Part shown: positions 19,360 to 30,003 of the stretch, in pieces
Layout: every line of letters begins with the position of its first letter
Numbering within the stretch: the stretch's first letter is position 1
Assembly: GCA_018970605.1 (NCBI GenBank)
Contig: JAGWWA010000001.1
Location: 1-57,741, forward strand
Source of the DNA: Planctomycetota bacterium
Lineage (GTDB): Bacteria > Planctomycetota > Planctomycetia > Pirellulales > UBA1268
Direction: 5' to 3'
Length of the DNA: 57,741 bases
Translations under genes and position numbers: made by a program
The notes under the pieces: generated by a model
Told to the model about the DNA's origin: nothing
The model's database searches: none
What the model saw: the letters and a program-made list of their open reading frames with translations, nothing else

Positions 19360-20718
19360 CTACTTGGCCCGCTCGATGGTCACGCCGATCAGCCGCACGT
19401 CGCCGCCACGGAGATCCGGGGCGGCCGTCGCGCCGCGGAACGTGCAGTCGCGGATCACGATGTCGTCGACCGTGGAATTCGGAATCGGCCGGATCGCGAT
19501 CACCTGGCCGCTCTGCTCGGCGGTGACCCGCTCGATGGTGACGCCACGAAGCACCGGATGATGCTCGCCCTTCGCCCCCTCCTCGTAGTCGAACTCCACG
19601 CACAGCACCTCCTTGCCCACCTGACCGATCTGCACGTCACGGATGCGGACGTTTTCGAGCAGACCGCCGCGAACGGCGTTCGACTTGAAGCGGAAGGCGC
19701 GATCGAGATCGGGGCTGTCCATCCGGCAGTCGGAGACGAAGACGTTGCGGACTCCCCCCGAAATCTCGCTGCCGAGCGTCACGCCGCCGTGTCCGTCCTT
19801 GAAGCTGCAGCGGCGGATCACGATATTTTCCGAGGGCACGCCGATTCGCCGGCCGTCGTCGTTACGGCCGCTCTTGATGGCGATGCAGTCGTCGCCGGTC
19901 TCGAAGAGACAGTCCTCGATGAGCACGTCGCGGCAGCTCTCGGGATTGCAGCCGTCGTTGTTGGGCCCGAGCGTCTTCGCCGTCACCGCCCGCACGGTGA
20001 CGTTGGTGCACAGCACCGGATGCACCTCCCACATCGGCGAGTTGACGAGGGTGACGCCCTCGATGAGGACGTTGGCACAGCGGTAGGGCTGGATGAAGTT
20101 CGGCCGCAGGAAATGGCCGTCGCCGAACACCCGCTGTTCCGGGGGCGTGCCGGCCGCGACCATTTCCACGAGCGCGTCGCGATCGGCCTTCTGCTGAACA
20201 ACGCCCTTTCGGGCCTTGTCGGCCTTGTTGCACCACGCCCACCAGGTATCCCAGGTGGCGGAACCGTCGAGGATGCCGCCGCCGGTGACGGCGACGTTCG
20301 TTTCGCCGGCGGCATAGATGAGCGCGGAATAGTTGCGGCACTCCATGCCTTCCCAGTGCGTGGTCACCACGGGCAGATACCGTTTCGGGTCGGGGTCGAA
20401 GACGAGCGTGGCCCCGTCGGCCACGTGAAGATTGACATTGCTCGCCAGCCGGACGCCGCCGGTCCGCCAGCGTCCGGCCGGCACGACGACGCGGCCGCCA
20501 CCGGCCTCCGTGCAGGCGGCGATGGCCTTCGCGATCGCCGTCGAGGCATCGCCATCAGCCACGGCTCCGAAGTCGGTGATCGGAAAGTCCCGGTCGGGAA
20601 ACCGTGGCGCCGCGATCCTCGCGAGGATCGCGACCTCCTCGGCCGATGGCTCAACCTCGCCAGCCATGACGGCCAGACCGCCGGCGAGCATCGCTGCCAG
20701 AAACGCACATGAAATCAT
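19360..20718 (-). CDS. GH28 polygalacturonase-like protein
   Basis: NNDGCNPESC, ETGDDCIAIKSGR, GHGGVTLGSE and FRFKS motifs. Confidence 0.9.
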   Translation of the reverse strand: MISCAFLAAMLAGGLAVMAGEVEPSAEEVAILARIAAPRFPDRDFPITDFGAVADGDASTAIAKAIAACTEAGGGRVVVPAGRWRTGGVRLASNVNLHVADGATLVFDPDPKRYLPVVTTHWEGMECRNYSALIYAAGETNVAVTGGGILDGSATWDTWWAWCNKADKARKGVVQQKADRDALVEMVAAGTPPEQRVFGDGHFLRPNFIQPYRCANVLIEGVTLVNSPMWEVHPVLCTNVTVRAVTAKTLGPNNDGCNPESCRDVLIEDCLFETGDDCIAIKSGRNDDGRRIGVPSENIVIRRCSFKDGHGGVTLGSEISGGVRNVFVSDCRMDSPDLDRAFRFKSNAVRGGLLENVRIRDVQIGQVGKEVLCVEFDYEEGAKGEHHPVLRGVTIERVTAEQSGQVIAIRPIPNSTVDDIVIRDCTFRGATAAPDLRGGDVRLIGVTIERAK

Positions 20719-20901
20719 CAAACCCCCCAGACGAAAAACGCGGCGACGAACCGCCCTCACCGGAGACCGATACCGATTGCACGGGATCCCGATGAATCTA
20801 CATCGTGGCGGGTTCGCGACCGGCGAAGAACCCCGGGTTTTCAAAGCGATTTGCAGAAAAGTGAAGTTCGGCAACCGTTCTCGGCACGGTATCCTGCAAG
20901 C

Positions 20902-22161
20902 GTGGTGGCTTGCTCCTGCCGGGGGATTCCTGTCGTGTGCCGGTTTGCGCCGCTCGTGTTGCTGCTCCTGGTCGGCCGCGTCGCCGCCGCCGAGGTCGAT
21001 GCTGCGCGGATTGCCGGCCTGGAGGCGGAAGCCGCGAAGCCCTGGCGGGACTACCTCCAAAGGTCTGAACGGCTGGCGGCGAAGGACGCGGACACCTTGC
21101 GGGCCGAACTGATCGCGGCGGGCCTGGCGACATCCACGAAGGCCCCCGGTGGCGGTGATTTCCGCCTGCCCGACGAGGATGACCGCGCCTGGTATGCGGG
21201 AGACGAGGCCGCCCGGCTCGCCGATGCGATCATCACCTTCCAGACACCCTCCGGCGGCTGGTCGAAGCACATCGGCTACAGCAAGGGGCCGCGGCGGCCC
21301 GGCATGCAGTGGACCTCGCAGAGCGACCCCGGAAAATCGCCTCACTATCAGGCGACGTTCGACAACGCTGCGACCATCCGCGAGATCCAGTTCCTGGCAG
21401 CCGTTTGGGAGGCCACGCGGCGAGACGACTGCCGCAGCGCCGCCCTCCGCGGACTCGACTTCATCCTCGACGCCCAGTTTCCCAACGGGGGCTGGCCTCA
21501 GGTCTTTCCGCTCGAGGGTGGCTATCACGACAACATCACGTTCAATGACAACGCGATGACGAACGTCCTCTCCGTCGTTCAGGCGGCGGCGGGCGAAACA
21601 CCGCGGTATGCCTTTGTGGACGACGAGCGGAAGCGGCGGTTGGCCGGCGCGTTCGATCGCGGCGTGGCGTGCGTGATGGCGGCGCAGATCACGCTCGACG
21701 GCCGCAAGACCGTCTGGTGCGGCCAGCACGACCCCCTCACGCTGGAACCGGCGCAGGCCCGCGCCTACGAACCGGCGTCGCTCAGCGGCGTGGAGAGCGC
21801 CCACCTCGTCAAGTTCCTGATGGGCATCCCGCACCCGTCGCCCGATGTGATCGCGAGCATCGAGGCGGCGCTTGCCTGGCTCGAGGCGGCGCAGGTGAAG
21901 GGGCTCGCCAGGGTGAAGCGGGACGGCCGCACCATCTACGTCGCCGATGCCTCGTCGAGCGACATCTACTGGGCGCGGTTCTACGACCTCGACACCGGCA
22001 AGCCGATGTTTCCCGGCAAAGACGGGATCGTGTACGGGTCGTTCGAAGAGATGGCCGCCGCCAACGACAAGCTGGGCTACGACTACTACTCGACCCAACC
22101 CGGCAGCATCGTCCGCACCAGCCAGAAGAAATGGCGGAAGCGGCTCGAGGAATCACGCTAG
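20902..22161 (+). CDS. pelA: pectate lyase, PL10 family
   Basis: QTPSGGWSKH, TFDNAATIREI, FPNGGWPQVFPLEGGYHDNITFNDNAM typical of PL10; start uncertain (GTG 20902 or GTG 20935). Confidence 0.85.
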   Translation: MVACSCRGIPVVCRFAPLVLLLLVGRVAAAEVDAARIAGLEAEAAKPWRDYLQRSERLAAKDADTLRAELIAAGLATSTKAPGGGDFRLPDEDDRAWYAGDEAARLADAIITFQTPSGGWSKHIGYSKGPRRPGMQWTSQSDPGKSPHYQATFDNAATIREIQFLAAVWEATRRDDCRSAALRGLDFILDAQFPNGGWPQVFPLEGGYHDNITFNDNAMTNVLSVVQAAAGETPRYAFVDDERKRRLAGAFDRGVACVMAAQITLDGRKTVWCGQHDPLTLEPAQARAYEPASLSGVESAHLVKFLMGIPHPSPDVIASIEAALAWLEAAQVKGLARVKRDGRTIYVADASSSDIYWARFYDLDTGKPMFPGKDGIVYGSFEEMAAANDKLGYDYYSTQPGSIVRTSQKKWRKRLEESR

Positions 22162-22187
22162 CCACACGCCCCTCGGGAAAACTCGTC

Positions 22188-23222
22188 ATGAACGCTTCGC
22201 CGGCCCCGCGTCTCCGTGGCTTCACCCTCGTGGAGCTGCTGGTGGTCATCGCGATCATCGCCACGCTGATCGGCCTGTTGCTCCCGGCGGTGCAGACGGC
22301 CCGCGAGGCGGCTCGGCGGATGCAGTGCGCGAACAACCTCAAGCAGCTCGGCCTCGGCGTTGCCAACTACGCGTCTGCAAAAAAACGATTCCCACCCGGC
22401 ACCGGTTACGAGGCCGGTGTCACGCCGCAGGGAAGCGGTTGGGGTGCCGCGACGTTCGGCTGGGGCACGATGATCCTGCCATTCGCCGAATCGAACGACG
22501 TCTACTCACAGTTCAACTCCATCGCGAGCGGCACCGTCAAGTTTCCTCACTATGACTGGGAGAAGACCGCCGCCGCCGCGGCTGTCGCCAAGAACGCGAT
22601 CTCCGCCTTCATGTGCCCTTCGGACGTCATGGGGCCGCTCAACGTGACCTCCAATCGCGCCACCGGCACCGACCCGCAGAGCGGCAAGGATCCATATGGC
22701 AAGTCGAACTACGTCGGGGTCGCCGGCTACAGCGGTGCCGAAGACGCCTTGGCCGCCCAAAACGGCACGCTCGCCTTCCGGCCCGTTCCCCCGAGCGATC
22801 CCGACGCGGAGATCGCGCGACGCCGCGGCGTCTTCGGCGGCGGCTCCAAGACGAAGATCTCCGATGTCGTCGACGGCACCTCGAAAACGCTCATGCTGGT
22901 CGAGCGCGACGGCAGCAACGTGCAGCGGGAGAACTACCTGGATGGCCTCGGCAAGGATGGCTCCTGGTGGGCCGGGTCGATCCGTCTCGGCTGGCCGAAG
23001 ACCCACCTCACCAACGTGAACGCCAACGCCACCTGGCTGATCAACGGCACCTACCGTTACGGCACCGGCAGCCTGCACACGGGCGACGGCACCAACGCCG
23101 TGTTCGCCGACGGCCACGTGCAGTGGATCAGCGACAACATCGACGGGGCCACCTGGGAAACGCTCGGCGGCATCGCCGACGGCGGCGTCGATCGCAACGG
23201 CAACCAGGCGGGGACCTACTGA
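22188..23222 (+). CDS. DUF1559 pseudopilin-like protein
   Basis: GFTLVELLVVIAIIATLIGLLLPAVQTAREAARRMQCANNLKQLGL; C-terminal VFADGHVQWI. Confidence 0.92.
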   Translation: MNASPAPRLRGFTLVELLVVIAIIATLIGLLLPAVQTAREAARRMQCANNLKQLGLGVANYASAKKRFPPGTGYEAGVTPQGSGWGAATFGWGTMILPFAESNDVYSQFNSIASGTVKFPHYDWEKTAAAAAVAKNAISAFMCPSDVMGPLNVTSNRATGTDPQSGKDPYGKSNYVGVAGYSGAEDALAAQNGTLAFRPVPPSDPDAEIARRRGVFGGGSKTKISDVVDGTSKTLMLVERDGSNVQRENYLDGLGKDGSWWAGSIRLGWPKTHLTNVNANATWLINGTYRYGTGSLHTGDGTNAVFADGHVQWISDNIDGATWETLGGIADGGVDRNGNQAGTY

Positions 23223-23608
23223 TGTCCGCATGGCGATCCCCCAGCCACCGATTCGCGGTGGCGATGCTTCTCGCGGCCGTCGCCACCGGATGCTCCTCGA
23301 AGATCCGGCTTGCCGAAGTCGGCGGCACCGTCACCAAGGCGGGCAAGCCGCAGAAGAACGTCTGGGTGCAGTTCGCACCGGCGAAGGGGGGCAGGCCCGC
23401 CGAAGGCCGCACCAACGGCGAGGGCCGCTACAAACTCGACTACGCCCGCGGCCGGCAGGGCGCCCCACTCGGCACGCACCGGGTGACCGTGATGACCGGC
23501 GGCGACGTCGACAGCGAGGGAAACGAGGTCACGCCGCGAAAGGTGGCCTTCAAGGGTGAGTTCGAGGTGAAGGGGGGCGAGAACTCGATCGCCATCGAGA
23601 TTCCGTAG
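23222..23608 (+). CDS. small lipoprotein, carboxypeptidase-regulatory-like
   Basis: Lipobox AAVATGCSS; GTVTKAGKPQKNVWVQF and GRYKLDY. Confidence 0.7.
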   Translation: MSAWRSPSHRFAVAMLLAAVATGCSSKIRLAEVGGTVTKAGKPQKNVWVQFAPAKGGRPAEGRTNGEGRYKLDYARGRQGAPLGTHRVTVMTGGDVDSEGNEVTPRKVAFKGEFEVKGGENSIAIEIP

Positions 23609-23631
23609 CCGTAGTTCGACGACGACTGCTG

Positions 23632-24798
23632 TCAGTCGTCGAGGGCCACCCACCGACCTCGCCGGGCTTCGCGTCGGTATTCGGCGGGTGTCTTGCCGCA
23701 GGCCTTCTTGAAGGCGACGAAGAACGTGTTGAGGCTCGGATAGCCGCTGCGCTTGGCGACCAGTTCGACCTTGAGATCGGTCTCGGCCAGAAACTTCCGC
23801 GCCATCTCGATCCGGGCGGCCCGGATGTGGCCGCCGGGAGTCCGGCCCATCTGATCGATGAACGCCTGATGGAGCCCACGGCGAGACATGCCGGCTGCCT
23901 CGGCCACGTCATCGACGCTGAACGACTGGGCGAGACGCTCGCCGATGAAGCGGAGCGCCCGCTGGATGCCGCCGTGCTGCACGGAGGTCACCTCGGTGCT
24001 GTGACGGGTGATGATCCGGGCGGAGTCGACGAGCAGCGGCTTGGCCGGCGGCCGCGCCCCCGACATCAGGCTGTCGAGCAGGGCGGCCCCCCGATAGCCG
24101 AGTTCCTCGTAGTTGGGGTCGATCGTGGTGATCGAGCGAAGGTTGGCCTGGCCGACGAGGAGGTCGTCCTCCCAGCCGATGATCGCCACGTCGTCCGGGA
24201 TGCGAAGACCGGCCGACTCGCAGGCCTCGAGGACCTCGAGCGCGTGCGCCCCGTTGGCGGTGAAGATGGCCACCGGCTTGGCCGACGCGAGGATCTCCCG
24301 CTCGAGCCACTTCTGCCGGGCCGACCAGACAGACCGGTCGCGGCGCGTGGCCTTCACCAGGTGCCCCTTCAGCCAGGTGCAGGCAAATCCCGCCTGCTCG
24401 AGTTCCGCGACGAACGACGCGCCGCGGGCCTCGTAGGTCCAGTTGTCGGAGAAACTGTAGTAAAGGAAGGTGCGGAAGCCGCGGTCGAGAAAGTGCTGCG
24501 CCGCCAGCCTGCCGGTCATGGCGTGGTCGAACACGACCCGCGGCCGGGGATGCTTCCGCCGCAGGCTGAAGTCCACCACCGGGATGCGGTGCGCGAGGAC
24601 GAAGGTCGCGAGTTCATCCTTGCCGGCGAGCCAGGCGAGGATGCCGTCGCCCTGCCAGTCATGGGGGATCACGAACTCCTGAGTGATGCTCGCCGACGAG
24701 AGGTGCCAGTGATGCTCGGCGGCATACGCGCCGATGCCCTGAATGAGCCGGTGGTCGCACCAGCCCAGCGCGAGGAGCACGTTCTTTCGCTTCTTCAC
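23632..24798 (-). CDS. XylR-type AraC-family regulator with LacI-like sensor domain
   Basis: Sensor DDVAIIGWEDDLLVGQ; C-terminal AraC helix-turn-helix (LKVELVAKRSGYPSLNTFFVAFKKACGKTPAEYRREARR); GTG start. Confidence 0.88.
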   Translation of the reverse strand: MKKRKNVLLALGWCDHRLIQGIGAYAAEHHWHLSSASITQEFVIPHDWQGDGILAWLAGKDELATFVLAHRIPVVDFSLRRKHPRPRVVFDHAMTGRLAAQHFLDRGFRTFLYYSFSDNWTYEARGASFVAELEQAGFACTWLKGHLVKATRRDRSVWSARQKWLEREILASAKPVAIFTANGAHALEVLEACESAGLRIPDDVAIIGWEDDLLVGQANLRSITTIDPNYEELGYRGAALLDSLMSGARPPAKPLLVDSARIITRHSTEVTSVQHGGIQRALRFIGERLAQSFSVDDVAEAAGMSRRGLHQAFIDQMGRTPGGHIRAARIEMARKFLAETDLKVELVAKRSGYPSLNTFFVAFKKACGKTPAEYRREARRGRWVALDD

Positions 24799-25004
24799 GG
24801 GATCGTCCCCGCGGGCGACCTGCCTGAGCCACCCGCCTGAATCGGTAGAATACACTCCGTTTTCTGCACTCACCGGCCTCTGCCGAAATCAGGAGTGAAC
24901 AGGCAGAAGAATGTAGTCGTGGTGACCGTCTCTCACCCGTAGTCTGAATGGACAGGGGCTGGTTTATTGGGCCGTTCCGGCCGATGCAGCCCTGAGGAGG
25001 GTTC

Positions 25005-27611
25005 ATGGGGCACGTCGGCCGAGCACTCGTGGCCGCCGCCATCGCGCTGGCGGCCGGGCCCGTCGCCGCCCAGTCGATCCCCGCCTTCCCCGGCGCCGAG
25101 GGAGCCGGCGCCGCCGCCGTCGGGGGCCGCGGGGGCGACGTCTACTTCGTGACCAGCCTCCTCGACACCAACACCGCGGGCACGCTCCGCTACGGCATCT
25201 CCACGGCGCCGTCCACCGGCCGCACGATCCTGTTTCGCACGGGCGGCACGATCTATCTCCAGAGCACGCTCGACATCAACAAGCCGAAGATCACCCTCGC
25301 CGGCCAGTCGGCCCCCGGCGGCGGCATCACTCTCGCCTACCGGCAGACCCAGGTCTCGGGCGTCAGCGACGTCGTGATCCGCAATCTCCGCTTCCGGCCG
25401 GGCAACTCCGTCACCCTCGCAATGGCCGGCTCGGCCTCCCCCTACGAGCCCGACGCCCTGCACGTCGAGGGCGTAAACCGCGTGATGGTCGATCACGTAA
25501 GCGCCAGCTGGAGCGTGGACGAGGTGCTGAGCGTCACCAACTCCACCAACACGACCGTGCAATGGTCGGCGGTCACCGAGGCCCTGCGGAACGCGGGGCA
25601 CTCGAAGGGCGCCCATGGCTACGGCGCCCTGATCAGCGGCGACGTCATCAGTTACCACCACAACTACTTCGCCCACAACGACAGCCGCAATCCGCGGCCG
25701 GGGCTCTCCGTGTCGGGCAACTACGTGACCGGCACCATCAACTTCGATTTCCGCAACAACGTCAACTACGACTGGGGAGGCGAGAACGGCTACAACGGCG
25801 ACGAAGCCGGCGTCATGAACATGAACTATGTCGGCAACTACTCCGTCGCCGGTCCGAGCACGTCGTCCTCGAAGACGGGCAGGGCCTTCCTCGTGGGCCT
25901 GACCGACACGCGACTCTTTCTCAGCGGCAACAAGATCGATTCCAACCGCGACCTGGTGCTCAACGGCACCGACACCGGCTGGTCGATGATCGCCACGAGC
26001 ACGGCGACGAACCCCTCGAAGCCGACCGCCGCCGTCGGCAACACGACCGCCGTGAGCACGCAGACGGCCGACGAGGCCTATAAATCGGTGCTCGCCCACG
26101 CCGGGGCGACCTTCTGGGCCCGCGACACCATCGACGCCCGGGTGTTCGCGGAACCCGCCACGCAGGGGGGCAGGATCATCGATTCCGGAACCCAAGTGGG
26201 CGGCTACCCGATGCTGGCCACGGGCACGGCCCCCACCGACACCGACGCGGACGGCATGCCCGACGCGTGGGAGGCGTCGCTCGGCCTCAATCCGCTCGTC
26301 AAGAACAACAACGCCGACTTCGACACCGACGGCTACACCGACTTGGAGGAGTATCTCAACGACCTCGCCGCCTGGCCGGCGCCCCTGCCGGCCGTGCTGG
26401 CCACCGGATCGTCGGCCCGCTACGCGGTCTGGTCGAACTGGAGCACGAAGTGGCAGCCGTCACGGCTCGATACCGCGCAGATCAACTCGGGAACCGCCGT
26501 CGTCGATGCAATCGGTCAGGACGCGGGCACGATTCAGGTCGGGGCGGCCGTCGTCGCTGGCCAGACGCCCACGCTCTCGCTGGCGTCGGGCGGACTCCGG
26601 GTGACGAGCGGCCTGGTCATCGGATCGTCCACCGGTTCATCGGCCCTCGTGCTGGTCAGCGGCGGAAAACTGACGGTCGGCGGCACGATTGCCACGGGAT
26701 CGGCGACGAGCGGCGTGTTCACCTTCACCGGCGGCACGGTGGCCGCGGCGGCGATCGACGCCACGAAAATCCGGGCGACGACGACCGGTTCGGCCGGCAC
26801 GTTCCGCGTGGCCGGCGGTAGCGCCACGCTCGCCCCCGGCGACATCGGCAAGGCTGGCCGGATGGTGATCACCGGCGGTCTGGCGTTCGATGCGGGATCG
26901 CTCCTGCTCGATCTCGGCGGCACGGCCGCGGCAGCGGCCTTCAGCCAGGCTTCTGCGGCCTACGACACCGTCGCGACGAGCGGCACGGCCACCCTCGGCG
27001 GAGCGATCTCGCTCGCGCTGACCGGCAGCTACGCGCCGGCCTGGCTGGTGCCGCACACCATCCTTACGGCCAAGACCGTCCAGGGCCGGTTCGCCACGGT
27101 CTCCGGACTCGAGGTCGGGGCCACGAAGCGGCTCGCCGTCACGTACACGGCGACCTCCACGATCGTCACAGCCGCGGCGCCTGGCGACACCAACGTGGAT
27201 GGCACGATCGACATCCTCGACGCGGCCGGTATCCTCGCCGGCGGCCAGTTCGATACGGGCGACTCGACCACCTGGGAGCAGGGCGACTTCAACGGCGATG
27301 GCGTTCTCGACGTCCTCGACGCGGCCGACTTCCAGATGCTCGGCCTGTTCGACGCCGGACCGTACACCGGGTCGGGTGTCGGCCGGATGGCGTCCTTCGG
27401 CGGCACCGACGCTGGAGCCGTGGCGGCCGTTCCCGAACCACGCCTCGGAATCGCCGCCGCGATTGCGGCGGCGGCGATCGTCGCGATTCAACCACGACGG
27501 CGATGGCGAAACCGGGCCACGAGCAGCGGCACCACGGCACAGACACCCGCCAGCATCCCGGCGGGTTCGGGAACCGCGGTCACGGCTGCCGACGATGCCT
27601 GCGGACCGTAG
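25005..27611 (+). CDS. PL1-like pectate lyase with dockerin-like and PEP-CTERM modules
   Basis: FPGAEGAGAAAVGGRGGDVYFVTSL; DHVSASWSVDE; GDTNVDGTIDILDAAG...GDFNGDGVLDVLDAAD; AAVPEPRLGIAAAIAAAAIVAIQPRRRWRN. Confidence 0.85.
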   Translation: MGHVGRALVAAAIALAAGPVAAQSIPAFPGAEGAGAAAVGGRGGDVYFVTSLLDTNTAGTLRYGISTAPSTGRTILFRTGGTIYLQSTLDINKPKITLAGQSAPGGGITLAYRQTQVSGVSDVVIRNLRFRPGNSVTLAMAGSASPYEPDALHVEGVNRVMVDHVSASWSVDEVLSVTNSTNTTVQWSAVTEALRNAGHSKGAHGYGALISGDVISYHHNYFAHNDSRNPRPGLSVSGNYVTGTINFDFRNNVNYDWGGENGYNGDEAGVMNMNYVGNYSVAGPSTSSSKTGRAFLVGLTDTRLFLSGNKIDSNRDLVLNGTDTGWSMIATSTATNPSKPTAAVGNTTAVSTQTADEAYKSVLAHAGATFWARDTIDARVFAEPATQGGRIIDSGTQVGGYPMLATGTAPTDTDADGMPDAWEASLGLNPLVKNNNADFDTDGYTDLEEYLNDLAAWPAPLPAVLATGSSARYAVWSNWSTKWQPSRLDTAQINSGTAVVDAIGQDAGTIQVGAAVVAGQTPTLSLASGGLRVTSGLVIGSSTGSSALVLVSGGKLTVGGTIATGSATSGVFTFTGGTVAAAAIDATKIRATTTGSAGTFRVAGGSATLAPGDIGKAGRMVITGGLAFDAGSLLLDLGGTAAAAAFSQASAAYDTVATSGTATLGGAISLALTGSYAPAWLVPHTILTAKTVQGRFATVSGLEVGATKRLAVTYTATSTIVTAAAPGDTNVDGTIDILDAAGILAGGQFDTGDSTTWEQGDFNGDGVLDVLDAADFQMLGLFDAGPYTGSGVGRMASFGGTDAGAVAAVPEPRLGIAAAIAAAAIVAIQPRRRWRNRATSSGTTAQTPASIPAGSGTAVTAADDACGP

Positions 27612-29956
27612 GGCCCCGCGTCGAACAGGCCGGTGCTCATAAAGTCGGCGGCGTCGAGGATGTCCACGACGCCGTCGTAGGTGAAGTCGCCCTGAATCCA
27701 GGTGGCAGCCGTGCCGGCGTCGAACTTTCCGCCCGCCACGAAGTTCGCGGCGTCGAGGATGTCGATCGTGCCATCCACGTTGGTGTCGCCAGGCGCCGCG
27801 TAGGCGGCCGTCAGCGAGCCGTCGCCGTTGGCCACCCAGCCGATGGCCCGCGGCAGGCCCGCCACCACCTCTGCGGCCACGACCGAGGAGCAGATGCCGG
27901 GACCATTCCACGAGCCTCCGTTGCGGCCCGCGACGAGATCGACGAGCAAGGCCGCAGTCGTCATGCCGCCGGCGGCGACCGTCACGCTGCCGCTTCCAAG
28001 GTCGAGGGCTGCCGTCGCTGCCTCATCAATGACGAGGCTCGCGAGGCTGCTCACCGTGGGCGAGGACGAGGCGACCTGGACGCTGCCCCCCGACACCGCG
28101 AGCCGGGCGTTCGCGAGGCCCGGCACGCTGACGCGGCCGGGCCCGGCCTTGGTGATCGTCCTGCCGCCCGCCGTGATGCCGCCCGCGAAGGAAATCGATG
28201 CCGACCCGCTCGACACGGTGAACGTCGCCGCGTCGGCGAGCACCACCGGCGCGTTGACCACATGGCTGCCACTCGCCACGGTGAGCGTGGCCGAGCCCGA
28301 CAGGGCGTCGAGCGTCAGTGACCGTGTTCCCGTGAGCACGTAGCCCCTGGAACTGTCGAAGGTGAGGTCCTGCACCGAGATCGCCACGTCGATCGTGACC
28401 GTTCGGCGGGCCGTGATCACGTCGCCGAACGTGGCGATCGACCACGCCGACGTCGGCCGCTCGCCCCGCCAGTTCATGAAGTTCGCTGCGCCGCCGTCGG
28501 CGTCGGGATACCAAACCGCCTGGGCCGAGAGGGAGTTGAGGTAGTTCTCGAGATTCGTGTAGCCGTTGCCGGCGACGGATCCATTGTTGTCGGCGACGTT
28601 CGGATTCGTGCCCCGCTTCGTCTCCCACGCATTCGGCATGCCGTCGGCATCGGTGTCCCAGCCGGCCGGCCGCGTGGTCGTGCCGCCGGCCGTCAGCGAG
28701 GCCCACTCGGCGGCGTTCGGCGCCGTGATCGGCGCCGTGCCGGTGAACGTGAGCACGCTGTCGATGATCCGCTTGTCGATGGGACTCCGGGCCCAGGGCA
28801 TCGCCCCGCTCGTGGCGATCGCCTTGGCATACGCGTCGTCGGCCGTGTCGGGGGCGGAGTCGGGATAGGCGAACCTCGTGGCCTGCCGGTCGGCGAGCGC
28901 CAGCGGTGCGTACGAGCCCGAGAGCGACTGCTGGAACATGCCCCAGCCGGTGTCGGTTCCGTCGCGGATGATCGTGTAGTTGGAATCGATCTTGTTGCCC
29001 GACTGGTAGATATGGACGTCGAGCGGACTGGAGTTCATCTCCTTGAGAAACGCGGTGTCGCGCCGGGCGGGATTCGAGGAGTTGTTGACGGGCACCGGTC
29101 CGGCGACAAGGTAGTTGCCGACGTAGTTCATGTTGAGGTGCTGGATATTGACGTCGGCCCCGGCGATGTAACCGGCTCGGTCGGCCCAGTTGTAGATCAC
29201 GTTGTTCTGGAACTCGAAGTCGAGCGTCATGCCGTTGTAGGTGCCCGGCCGCGGATTGCGGCTCTGCTGATCCGCGAAGAGGTTCTGGTCGTAGGAAATC
29301 TGGGAGTTGACGGTCGGCCGAATCAGCGCGCCGTAGGCGTGAGTCGCCGTGAGCGCCTCGGCCATGATCGAATCCTGCACGGTCACGTTCGTCGCCGTCT
29401 GCGTGGCGCTGATCACCTCGTCTTCGCTCCAGCAGCCCGACACGTTGCTGACGAAGATGTCGTGCGTGTTCCCAGTGCCCTGGATGCTCAGGCAGTCGGC
29501 GCCGGCGCCGGTGCCCTTTCGGATGGCGACGTGCTGGAAGATGATGTCGTGGGTGGGGGTGGCGACGGTGTTGCCCGTGATCTGCACCGTGTTGCCGATG
29601 AACGTGACCAGGCTCGGCGCGGTCTGGCCGGCGACCGTGACGTTGTGGATGTCCTTGAGGTCGAGCGTCGCACTGGTTCCCTGCGAGAGATCGATCGTGC
29701 CGCCCACGTCGAACACGATCGTGCGGCCGCCCGCCGGCACGTTCTTGGAGTACAGGCCGTAGAAGAGCGATCCGGGAATCGCGTGGGCCGGATCGTTGGC
29801 AAGCGTGGTGACGTGGTACACATCACCGCCGCGACCGCCGGTGGAGTTGGCCCCGAAGCCTGCCGCGCCGGGCACGGCGGGGACTGCGTGAGCCTGCATG
29901 GGGATCGCCACGAGGGCCGCGGCCAGGCAGAAGACGCGAAGGGAATGGTGGATCAT
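27488..29956 (-). CDS. PL1-like pectate lyase with dockerin-like and PEP-CTERM modules
   Basis: VPGAAGFGANSTGGRGGDVYHVTTL; GDTNVDGTIDILDAAN...GDFTYDGVVDILDAAD; VPEPAGMLAGVCAVVPLLVARFRHRRRG. Confidence 0.88.
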   Translation of the reverse strand: MIHHSLRVFCLAAALVAIPMQAHAVPAVPGAAGFGANSTGGRGGDVYHVTTLANDPAHAIPGSLFYGLYSKNVPAGGRTIVFDVGGTIDLSQGTSATLDLKDIHNVTVAGQTAPSLVTFIGNTVQITGNTVATPTHDIIFQHVAIRKGTGAGADCLSIQGTGNTHDIFVSNVSGCWSEDEVISATQTATNVTVQDSIMAEALTATHAYGALIRPTVNSQISYDQNLFADQQSRNPRPGTYNGMTLDFEFQNNVIYNWADRAGYIAGADVNIQHLNMNYVGNYLVAGPVPVNNSSNPARRDTAFLKEMNSSPLDVHIYQSGNKIDSNYTIIRDGTDTGWGMFQQSLSGSYAPLALADRQATRFAYPDSAPDTADDAYAKAIATSGAMPWARSPIDKRIIDSVLTFTGTAPITAPNAAEWASLTAGGTTTRPAGWDTDADGMPNAWETKRGTNPNVADNNGSVAGNGYTNLENYLNSLSAQAVWYPDADGGAANFMNWRGERPTSAWSIATFGDVITARRTVTIDVAISVQDLTFDSSRGYVLTGTRSLTLDALSGSATLTVASGSHVVNAPVVLADAATFTVSSGSASISFAGGITAGGRTITKAGPGRVSVPGLANARLAVSGGSVQVASSSPTVSSLASLVIDEAATAALDLGSGSVTVAAGGMTTAALLVDLVAGRNGGSWNGPGICSSVVAAEVVAGLPRAIGWVANGDGSLTAAYAAPGDTNVDGTIDILDAANFVAGGKFDAGTAATWIQGDFTYDGVVDILDAADFMSTGLFDAGPYGPQASSAAVTAVPEPAGMLAGVCAVVPLLVARFRHRRRG

Positions 29957-30003
29957 GGGCTGCTGCGCCGGGCGGAGAATGTCCCCTGACGCCGACGATA
30001 CCG

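Noticed and set aside
20719-22098. N-terminal extension of the second GH28 ORF
   Set aside because: It is antisense to the PL10 gene; the signal peptide at MISCAFLAAMLAGG marks the likely start.
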